From: an uncultured Tidjanibacter sp.
Lineage (GTDB): Bacteria > Bacteroidota > Bacteroidia > Bacteroidales > Rikenellaceae
Reading direction: 5' to 3'
Assembly: GCA_934663885.1 (NCBI GenBank)
Contig: CAKUKW010000030.1
Span: 1-14,403, forward strand
DNA length: 14,403 nucleotides
The position numbers and the translations under genes are program-made. Of the stretch, positions 7,373 through 13,387 are shown piece after piece (position 1 is the first letter of the stretch; each line of letters starts with the position of its first letter). Under the pieces are notes generated by a model that was not told where the DNA came from, did not search any database, and was given only the letters and a program-made list of their open reading frames with translations.

Positions 7373-8317
7373 TTATTCCGGCTCCGCCGTTACATTACCT
7401 CCGGTTCCCGGAATCCACGGGTTGATCGTTCCGTTTACCGAAACGCTTGTAGCTCCGCCCGATTTTTGCAGGGTAACGGTGTACGTATACTTGTGTTTAG
7501 GAGCGAATGTCATCTCGCCTACATTCCATGTGTAGGTATCGCCCTCCATTGCGAACTCTACCGTTACATCCCCGGCGGCATAGGCTTGCGGCAGGATGAT
7601 AGCGTCGTAGGATGCATCGGGAGTAATGGCGCGTGGAGTGATATTTGCCTTTGTCTCTGCCGTTCCCCATGTTCCGGTTGTCATATCAAACTTGTTTTTG
7701 GTATACATGCCCTTGATGGTGACCGAAAGGTTTGATATCGGACTTACACCTTCGCCCGCTTGTACGTTCATCACCAGTTTCGATAGCATGTGTTCGAAGA
7801 CAAGAGGTATGGTGTTGCCATCCGATTGAGTATATCCGCTGCCGTTGTTGTTAGCTTTCGCAAAAAGAAAATCGAAACCGGGTTGTGAACCTTCCGTCTG
7901 CGCTGTACCAATCGCTATATCCATAGGCGTATTAAAGTCTGCGTCATCTCTCCACGGATAGTAAGCGTAAAAATCAACAGTTTGCCCATCCGGAATAGTG
8001 ATTGGTTCTTCCCCTTCGGCTGGGTTGAAAATGCCGTTGCCTGTTTTTGTTGTGTACTTAGCATTATTGCGAAATAATTGATCATAGGCAATCTGATTAT
8101 GTATTGCCATAACGATGCCGATAGGGTCATTTGCCGCCCATGTCGTACCCGCCGCACGGGTTTGTGGGGCGCCGTTCGCTACAACCTGCCCGTCGATAGC
8201 GGCCGAAAACTGCACGGCTACCGGGTCGTTGTTTGTCACTTCATCGTCGTTGTTGCACGATGTGAATACCGCTGCGCCCGCGAGGGCTGCCAGCATAAAG
8301 AATTTACTTGCTTTCAT
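7373..8317 (-). CDS. Fimbrillin family lipoprotein (pilin-like)
   Basis: 314 residues from ATG 8317. The signal peptide MKASKFFMLAALAGAAVFTSC ends in a lipobox with the lipid-accepting Cys at residue 21. The mature protein begins with an NNDDE linker and carries the fimbrillin pattern: an early QTRAAGTTW segment (Arg after Gln-Thr being the expected processing position in type V pilins), DFYAYYPW, a GSGYT...IPLVFEHMLSKLVMNVQ core strand, and an ending with repeated Ser/Thr/Gly and VNGTINPWIPGTGG. An ATG at 8344 would add 9 residues but would put the conserved TTAAAAACA leader inside the coding region, so I reject it. It resembles the N-terminal half of the tip-adhesin candidate. It is probably a shaft or accessory pilin, exported by lipoprotein sorting and polymerised outside the outer membrane. 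Confidence 0.88.
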   Translation of the reverse strand: MKASKFFMLAALAGAAVFTSCNNDDEVTNNDPVAVQFSAAIDGQVVANGAPQTRAAGTTWAANDPIGIVMAIHNQIAYDQLFRNNAKYTTKTGNGIFNPAEGEEPITIPDGQTVDFYAYYPWRDDADFNTPMDIAIGTAQTEGSQPGFDFLFAKANNNGSGYTQSDGNTIPLVFEHMLSKLVMNVQAGEGVSPISNLSVTIKGMYTKNKFDMTTGTWGTAETKANITPRAITPDASYDAIILPQAYAAGDVTVEFAMEGDTYTWNVGEMTFAPKHKYTYTVTLQKSGGATSVSVNGTINPWIPGTGGNVTAEPE

Positions 8318-8374
8318 TTTCTTTGTTTTTAAAGAGTTAAACATTGTTTTTCGTTTGTCGTGTAATATTAAAAA

Positions 8375-8824
8375 TTATGCGGTCGGGTCGATGTAATCAT
8401 CATCATCATCGCCTGCATCTTTGGTGTCGGGCGAAAGCTCTATCCACTCCAGTTGGTCGCTGTCGACCAGGGCGCGGGTATAGGTGCCGCTGCTTTGTTT
8501 TTTGCGTTCGGGGATGAATTCCACGCGGACGGCTTTCACTTGCTTGTCGAAGTCGAAGTCTTCAAGGTTTTTCACTCCCGTGGTGTCGAGCGCGTAGCGG
8601 AAGTAGCCCAGTCCTTTGATGTGTACGCTCTTGCCCTGCGCCATGCGGGTGTGCATCACCGGGGCGATGTCGCCCAGCACGGCCTGTACATCGGAGTTGC
8701 TTACTGTGGAGATTCGGGCCAGGTCTTTGGCGATGGTCTCCGTTTCTACGGGTTTTCCCTGCACGATGGCGCGGGGATAGTAAACCGATTGTTTCTTGTT
8801 GAACATTTTTTTCCAAAATGGCAT
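8375..8824 (-). CDS. HU-HIG family (HU-like) DNA-binding protein with acidic tail
   Basis: 149 residues. The body matches the HU/IHF-like fold of the Bacteroidota HU-HIG type: YYPRAIVQGKPVETETIAKDLARIST as the first helices, SDVQAVLGDIAPVMHTRMAQGKSVHIKGLGYFRYAL as the core with the beta arm base, and VKAVRVEFIPERKK. The final residues form an acidic tail (DAGDDDDDY). HU-HIG proteins bind DNA without strong sequence specificity and often lie in capsule, pilus or element loci. The gene is inside the pilus gene chain, 135 bases after the lectin-fold gene and 57 bases before the fimbrillin gene, so it is probably co-transcribed. Whether it controls this locus is unknown. The leader TTAAAAACA precedes its ATG by about 8 bases. 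Confidence 0.88.
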   Translation of the reverse strand: MPFWKKMFNKKQSVYYPRAIVQGKPVETETIAKDLARISTVSNSDVQAVLGDIAPVMHTRMAQGKSVHIKGLGYFRYALDTTGVKNLEDFDFDKQVKAVRVEFIPERKKQSSGTYTRALVDSDQLEWIELSPDTKDAGDDDDDYIDPTA

Positions 8825-8887
8825 AGTTCTGATTGTTTTTAAGTTGTTATTACTATATGTCTTTATATGTTCTCTGAACGCTGTTTG

Positions 8888-8947
8888 TCTTGTCGCTGAC
8901 TCGACGTCGTCTTGTCGCTGACTCGGGGTTGCCTTGTCGGCGACAAG
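8888..8947. repeat. Tandem repeats and palindrome just after the lectin-fold gene
   Basis: A 16-base unit TCTTGTCGCTGACTCG occurs exactly twice, at 8888-8903 and 8910-8925 (22-base period). A third, changed copy begins at 8933 and folds into a near-perfect 15-base palindrome, CTTGTCGGCGACAAG (8933-8947, central base unpaired). On the coding (minus) strand the palindrome begins 12 bases after the TAG stop of the lectin-fold gene. The CGACAAG element recurs on that strand, so alternative hairpins are possible. It could be a recombination, retrohoming or protein-binding site, or an mRNA 3' structure. Confidence 0.85.
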
Positions 8948-8959
8948 AGAACGCGATGT

Positions 8960-10723
8960 CTACGGGACGGGGAATATTACGCGGAAGCCGATATTGTAGT
9001 CGTATTCGTCGGGCTCAAAACAGTTCCGTTGCGCCGAGCGGATGAACATAACGCCCTCCTTACAGGAGCCGCCGCGCAGTATGCGGTTATCGCCCTCAAT
9101 TACAAGTGGGTTCTCTTCGGGAGTATCCTCTGTCGTAGTGGTCGGGTAATTGGAACTATAGCTCCATTGATCCAGACACCACTCCCACACGTTACCGTAC
9201 ATATCGTACAGACCCCACGGATTGGCTTTCCTTGTGCCAACTTCATGTGTTGTATTTGATAAATACCATGCGTAATCCTTTAAATCGCTGCTTGTTCCTG
9301 TTGCTGTTGCCCATGGTGTGGTTGTTCCGGCCCGGCAGGTATACTCCCACTGAGCTTCGGTAGGTAACGTGCCGCCGACCCAGTCGGCGTAGGCTTTTGC
9401 ACCGTACCATGTTACATTTATTACAGGATGATCCTCATACCCATTCGCAGGCTCCCATTTGTCCGTATTATAGTGCAGTCCCCAATCGCGGTCGTCCGAG
9501 CTTTTATAAATTAAGGATTTAGTGTTATTGACGGCAGATCCATTTTCATTGTAATTTACGCTGCCTTTGCCATCTTCACCGATACCTTTGGCGTTAAGAA
9601 ATGCCGCGTACTGGGCGTTGGTTACCTGGTATTTACTTATATAGAAATCATTGGTCAGCCTTACCCAATGCTGCGGTTTTTCGCTATCATGTGCATAAAC
9701 ATCACTGTCCGGGCTGCCCATTTGGAAAGTTCCCTTGGAAACAAGCACTGTATGGACAAGCTGTGGCAAGCTGCACGTAAATGTTTGCGCATTACCGCCC
9801 GCCAGTGTCAGCGGCGAAGCGGACGTGTTATTTGCAGACAGCCGTTGCCCGTTATACTCGAAAGAGAAAAGGGGATTCCCCTGCACAATCTCTTGTGCCG
9901 GAACAAGGGTGCGGTAGGTGTAACTTGTTTCGTAATTCTCATCGTCCGGTTGCTCTACACGGTGCATGATAATATCTATCGGGTCGTTGCCGGTATCGGA
10001 GATTGTTATCTCGCTACCCGGCGTGGTTGCGTCTATCCCGTTCAGGTTCACAACCGCACCCGCCTTTACGCCCCGCAGCTTTACCGTCAGGTCGGGGCTC
10101 GGCCCGAAACCTTTGCCCCCGCTCGGTACGCTTACCTGCACCATCGCCAAGGCGTGGCTGAACGTCAGGGGCACGGCGGTGGTGGTTTTGTCGTAGCCGC
10201 TGCCGTCGTTATCCGATTTCGCCGTCAGGAGGTCGGAAAGGTTGTAGTTGCTCTGGTCCGTGCTGCCCGTATTGGTAGTAGTGCTCTGGTCGGTCTGTAC
10301 ATTAAAAGCTATCGCCGTAGGATTGGCCGCCGTAGCGTCGTAAGGATAGTAGGCATAGAAATCCAGCTTCTCGACATTGTCAGGCCAAGATGCTTCGCCG
10401 CTCCATGCGCCGTCCGTGTAGGTCAGTTTCGCATTGTGGATGGGATTGCCTGACGCTGCAAGCGGATCGCCATGTGCAACGGCGAAAACACCGATTTCAT
10501 CGCCGTCTTCCCATGTGCTGTTGAAGTCCGTGCTGGTCGCCACGCGTGTTTGCGGCCCGGTCATGCTTTGGTCGCCGCCCTGCGGGGCAAAGCCGATATC
10601 GAAAACAATATCGCCACCCTTACCGGGTACTTCCGGAATGTCATCCTCTATCCCGTCTCTGTCGCATCCGCCCAGCAGAAGCAACGGCAGGGAGAGTATC
10701 CATAAAAATCTTTTCTTGTCCAT
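8960..10723 (-). CDS. Fimbrillin fused to an FGE-like C-type-lectin domain; candidate pilus tip adhesin
   Basis: A 587-residue lipoprotein (lipobox LLGGC, Cys20). Residues about 35-320 are fimbrillin-like, with QTR at 58-60, DFYAYYPY at 121-128 and a GSGYD...VPLTFSHALAMVQVSV core. Residues 324-587 form a formylglycine-generating-enzyme-like (SUMF1/EgtB/PvdO) domain: GTFQMGSP at 331-338, YQVTNAQYAAFL, HPVINVTWYGAKAYADW, LPTEAQWEYTCRAG, GLYDMYGNVWEWCLDQW, and RGGSC at 550-554, ending NIGFRVIF. True FGE has two catalytic cysteines in an RGGSxxCxxxxC setting; here the spacing is absent, so enzymatic activity is unlikely and ligand binding more likely. Tip proteins of type V pili and diversity-generating retroelement targets use this fold. 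The ATG is preceded by TTAAAAACAGACAAT. It follows the anchor gene by 37 bases. Confidence 0.85.
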   Translation of the reverse strand: MDKKRFLWILSLPLLLLGGCDRDGIEDDIPEVPGKGGDIVFDIGFAPQGGDQSMTGPQTRVATSTDFNSTWEDGDEIGVFAVAHGDPLAASGNPIHNAKLTYTDGAWSGEASWPDNVEKLDFYAYYPYDATAANPTAIAFNVQTDQSTTTNTGSTDQSNYNLSDLLTAKSDNDGSGYDKTTTAVPLTFSHALAMVQVSVPSGGKGFGPSPDLTVKLRGVKAGAVVNLNGIDATTPGSEITISDTGNDPIDIIMHRVEQPDDENYETSYTYRTLVPAQEIVQGNPLFSFEYNGQRLSANNTSASPLTLAGGNAQTFTCSLPQLVHTVLVSKGTFQMGSPDSDVYAHDSEKPQHWVRLTNDFYISKYQVTNAQYAAFLNAKGIGEDGKGSVNYNENGSAVNNTKSLIYKSSDDRDWGLHYNTDKWEPANGYEDHPVINVTWYGAKAYADWVGGTLPTEAQWEYTCRAGTTTPWATATGTSSDLKDYAWYLSNTTHEVGTRKANPWGLYDMYGNVWEWCLDQWSYSSNYPTTTTEDTPEENPLVIEGDNRILRGGSCKEGVMFIRSAQRNCFEPDEYDYNIGFRVIFPVP

Positions 10724-10760
10724 ATTGTCTGTTTTTAATTTATTATTCCTGCCATTTACC

Positions 10761-11621
10761 TTATTCGGCTATCACGTCGCCGCCATCGACTTTCGTCCAG
10801 TCCGTTATCGTGGCCGTAAAGCCGGTGGGGGTTTGGACGATTGTTCCGCCCAGCGTCAGCGGTTCGTTCTTGTTGTCGTTGAACGAGGAAAGTTTCGCTG
10901 TCAGGTCGCTTTCCAGAGGCATATCCGCCGGAGAGCCGCCTGTAAGGGTAATCGTGCCCGTCAGCTTCTGCTGGCTGCCGGTTACGCCCAGCAACTGTAC
11001 TGTGGCTGTCCACTTCCCGTTCGCAGCTTCTGTAAAGTTCAGGGCGACGTTCGAGGGCGAGCCGTGCGTTCCGTCCGCCATATCGTAGCTTCCGGCAACG
11101 CCCGAAAGCGAGGCGGTTATGCCCGCTATATTACCGGCAGCGCTGCCCGTGGGTTCTATCTCCAGCGTCAGTTGTCGCACCTGTTGCGCCATTTTTACGT
11201 CGAAGCGGTGGTGCGTGTCTTTTTTTACTTCGGCTTCCAGCTTCCCGGTGAACAGCCATCCGGGTGCCGGTTCCACGAACGCGCCGCTCTGTCCCGCCGG
11301 AGCCGCCGCCGTATTTACTTTCGCCTGGGAGCCTGCCACCGTTATTCCGGTCGCTTCGTTGTAGAAGTAAACCGTGTAGCTGCCCTCTTCCAGCAGGTTC
11401 GGAAAGGTGTATTCGTCCTTGTCCGCCGTCAGTTTCTCGCTGCCGTAGGCGGCGATATATTCCGACGGTTTTGTTATCTCTTTCCCTATCTCGCTCCAGT
11501 CCGTTGTAACCGTTATCTTCGCCTTTTCAGGGTGGTCGGTTTCATGGATCGGGTCTTTTGTATCGCAACTTCCCAGCAGGAGTGCGGCGCCAATGGCTGC
11601 TATAAATGATTTCGTTCTCAT
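10761..11621 (-). CDS. FimB/Mfa2-family fimbrial anchor lipoprotein
   Basis: 286 residues with signal peptide MRTKSFIAAIGAALLLGSC (lipobox LGSC, Cys19). The mature protein has FimB/Mfa2-like features: a strand-rich N-terminal domain with ITVTTDWSEIGK and YTVYFYNEATGITVAGSQA, an FTGKLEAEVKKDTHHRFDVKMAQQVRQLTLEIEPTG segment that resembles the conserved centre of this family, and a C-terminal domain ending ITDWTKVDGGDVIAE. In P. gingivalis, the Mfa2 and FimB proteins cap and anchor the growing pilus at the outer membrane and limit its length. It sits 35 bases after the DUF3575 gene and 37 bases before the lectin-fold fusion, so the three are almost certainly one transcript. Confidence 0.85.
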   Translation of the reverse strand: MRTKSFIAAIGAALLLGSCDTKDPIHETDHPEKAKITVTTDWSEIGKEITKPSEYIAAYGSEKLTADKDEYTFPNLLEEGSYTVYFYNEATGITVAGSQAKVNTAAAPAGQSGAFVEPAPGWLFTGKLEAEVKKDTHHRFDVKMAQQVRQLTLEIEPTGSAAGNIAGITASLSGVAGSYDMADGTHGSPSNVALNFTEAANGKWTATVQLLGVTGSQQKLTGTITLTGGSPADMPLESDLTAKLSSFNDNKNEPLTLGGTIVQTPTGFTATITDWTKVDGGDVIAE

Positions 11622-11656
11622 ATATATATTGTCTTTAATTTTTCACTCTTCGTTTT

Positions 11657-12835
11657 TCACTTCCCGATTGTCCATACGAGGCTGATACCCGCCTGTGTTG
11701 GCCCCCAAAAGTCTTTCGACTTGTCTCTGTCCTTATATACCCGCGTTTCATTGCTTATCGTGAAGCTGTCGTATTCGAGATTCGTATAGCCCAATCCGAG
11801 GTTGAAGTCCACGGAGAAACTGCGGGAGAGGTATAGCTGATAGCCCACGGTCAGTCCCGCACCCCACAGCTTGCCCTGGTAGCCGGTATCGCTGGAGAAC
11901 AGGCTGCCAACCATTCCTTTATATATATTGTACCGGCCGAAATTGGCTCCGGCTCCAAGATAGAAGCGTTTGTTATCCAACAGGTACCAGCGTATTTCGG
12001 GGTTTACGAGCCATATCTTCTGCACCTTGCCCTTTTCGTCGCCCCAATGCGAAAGGCTGCCGTCCAGCTTGATACCTACATTGCGGTTCACGCGCCACTC
12101 TACGCCGAGGGTCGGCAGCAGGAAAGCGTCGTAGAGCAGGTTCGTCCTTACCGCGAAGCAGTAGGGTTTTACCGGCAGGGGCGGTTCGCATTCGGTGATA
12201 ACCGGAGGCTGTTGTTCCGCCTGTTCGCGCTCTATGCGCTCTCGCTCGGCGCGTTCCTTTTCTTCCTGTTCACGCGCTCTTTCTGCCTCGGCACGCTCGC
12301 GGGCTTCCTGTTCACGCCGGGCCTCCTCTTCCAGTTCACGCGCCCGCTGCTTTTCCGCCTCGTTCAACTCGTATGTCGGATGAACGGCTTTTACCGGAAC
12401 ACGCAGCGTAACTACTACCATATCCTTATGGCTCGTTCCGTCCGGAGCCGTATAAGCCGCCGCATGGTTTTTCGTGATAAAGTTGCCCTCGATAAGCCCC
12501 TTATGGGTAATCAGTTCGGATTTGACGCGGTTGGAGCGCACTGCCGCCGTCCGCAGGTTGTCCTCGCGATTTTCAAGTGAAGCGCAATACCCGTCCACAT
12601 AGACAGGCATCCTGCCTGCGGTTATCTCCGCCCGGTATTCATCCACGAGCGAATACAGGCGGCTGAGTTCCGCGCCGTTCCCGCCGTATGGGATGTAAAA
12701 CATATCTTTTCCGGGAACGAAACGGAAAGTTACCTCTCTCTCCTCCGGCTGTTCGTCGGCAGTCCGGGCAAAAGCCCCGGTGATCGTGAATACGCCCAGC
12801 AGGGCGGTCAACAGAAGTTTATTGAATGTTCTCAT
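11657..12835 (-). CDS. DUF3575 outer-membrane beta-barrel protein with OmpA-like domain
   Basis: 392 residues. The signal peptide is about residues 1-23 (KLLLTALLGVFTITGAFA). Residues 33-150 look OmpA-like: VYVDGYCASLENREDNLRTA, AVRSNRVKSELI, then strands to VVTLRVPVKA. A highly charged Glu/Arg-rich helix covers about 157-209 (repeated EREQAR-type heptads). Residues 225-392 are a DUF3575 beta barrel (FAVRTNLLYDAFLLPTLGVEWRVN, NPEIRWYLL, RFYLGAGANFGRYNIYKG, GLTVGYQLYLSRSFSVDFNLGLGY), ending in a terminal strand with aromatic residues (ISLVWTIGK). DUF3575 proteins are found at the head of many Bacteroidales fimbrial operons; they probably sit in the outer membrane and help assemble or place the pilus. 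Its ATG overlaps the TGA of an unproven leader frame (see the leader findings). The divergent AraC-type gene lies 0.55 kb away. Confidence 0.88.
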   Translation of the reverse strand: MRTFNKLLLTALLGVFTITGAFARTADEQPEEREVTFRFVPGKDMFYIPYGGNGAELSRLYSLVDEYRAEITAGRMPVYVDGYCASLENREDNLRTAAVRSNRVKSELITHKGLIEGNFITKNHAAAYTAPDGTSHKDMVVVTLRVPVKAVHPTYELNEAEKQRARELEEEARREQEARERAEAERAREQEEKERAERERIEREQAEQQPPVITECEPPLPVKPYCFAVRTNLLYDAFLLPTLGVEWRVNRNVGIKLDGSLSHWGDEKGKVQKIWLVNPEIRWYLLDNKRFYLGAGANFGRYNIYKGMVGSLFSSDTGYQGKLWGAGLTVGYQLYLSRSFSVDFNLGLGYTNLEYDSFTISNETRVYKDRDKSKDFWGPTQAGISLVWTIGK

Positions 12836-12879
12836 ATCTTGTTTTTTATTGGTTTCTCATATTTATATCCGCAGGCGGC

Positions 12880-12911
12880 GCAGGCAGTGGACATAGCGGG
12901 GCCATGCCTGC
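12880..12911 (-). promoter_or_regulatory. Hairpin in the leader of the pilus operon
   Basis: Arms GCAGGCA (12880-12886) and TGCCTGC (12905-12911) are perfectly complementary, with an inner TGG/CCA pair set (12888-12890 with 12902-12904) after one bulged base. On the minus strand it lies 45-76 bases before the DUF3575 ATG. No U tract follows, so it is not a terminator. It may affect mRNA stability or translation of the first pilus gene, or bind a regulator. Confidence 0.5.
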
Positions 12912-13070
12912 CGCTTGTGGCGTGCAGAAGCAAAACAGGGTCGGCCGGTGTCTGTCGTGACATCGGCGCCTTGGGTAATCGTATGTTTTCTGTAAGTTTT
13001 TCCGGGTTATCCGAATGGCGTAACCCTTTAATATATAGAGGAGATTTATTATCTTGACGCGCGAGGCGAT

Positions 13071-13092
13071 TGTGTGTGTGTGTGTGTGTGTG
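13071..13092. repeat. Dinucleotide microsatellite (TG)11 upstream of pilus operon
   Basis: Eleven uninterrupted TG units, CA on the strand of the pilus operon. It lies about 236 bases upstream of the first pilus gene and roughly 17-40 bases downstream of the start expected from the -7-like box at 13116-13123. Slipped-strand changes would alter the leader length in steps of two, a common route to phase variation of surface structures. Confidence 0.95.
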
Positions 13093-13115
13093 TTTAGAAG
13101 AATTCTTCAATTCTC

Positions 13116-13123
13116 CAAACATA
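13116..13123 (-). promoter_or_regulatory. Candidate -7 box of the pilus operon promoter
   Basis: On the minus strand this reads TATGTTTG, a full match to the Bacteroidota TAnnTTTG element. No clear TTTG/TTG -33 element lies 17-23 bases upstream, which fits a promoter needing an activator such as the divergent AraC-type protein. A second full match, TAAATTTG, lies at 13258-13265 with equally weak -33 support, so the promoter choice is open. Confidence 0.45.
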
Positions 13124-13361
13124 TAAGACATTTTAACACGTTCACGCCACATAACTTTTATATTCAATTTTGACTGTTTTACAAATTACCGTTTGTTCCT
13201 TTTCGCCCCGAAACCTGATTTTACAGGATCGGAAACAAAAACAGATAAGCCGGTCTGCAAATTTATGGCTTATCTTCCGAAAAGGACACGCAGATCGTAT
13301 AAATCTTTGACGACAAATCGTGATTGGGCTATTTTTTTACACTTATTTCCTAAGTTTTCAT
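13124..13361. other. Divergent regulatory region between pilus operon and AraC-type gene
   Basis: The gene-free space from 12836 to 13387 (about 550 bases) is divided between the pilus leader (hairpin, microsatellite, -7 box) and this part. Here there is a second minus-strand TAnnTTTG match (13258-13265) and no terminator, RNA gene or convincing protein frame. The likely AraC-type operator should lie here, but no clear pair of direct repeats was recognised. Confidence 0.45.
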
Positions 13362-13369
13362 TACTTTTG
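13362..13369 (+). promoter_or_regulatory. Candidate -7 box of the AraC-type regulator gene
   Basis: TACTTTTG is a full match to TAnnTTTG on the plus strand. No good -33 element is seen in the T-rich stretch upstream. Transcription would start near 13376-13378, which would favour a translation start after that point and argues against the in-frame ATG at 13265. Confidence 0.45.
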
Positions 13370-13387
13370 GCGAAAAATAGCCTGATT

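Noticed and set aside
8315..8344. Upstream ATG at 8344 as the fimbrillin start
   Set aside because: It would place the conserved A-rich leader inside the gene and add residues ahead of a normal lipoprotein signal peptide.
8888..8947. Possible CRISPR array
   Set aside because: Only two exact 16-base copies with a 6-base gap and no cas genes; spacing and unit length do not fit.
8825..8959. Template repeat for the lectin-fold gene in the short downstream gap
   Set aside because: The gap contains no segment resembling the last 100 bases of the gene.
8960..10723. Active formylglycine-generating enzyme
   Set aside because: The catalytic cysteine pair spacing after RGGS is missing, and the domain is fused to a surface fimbrillin lipoprotein.
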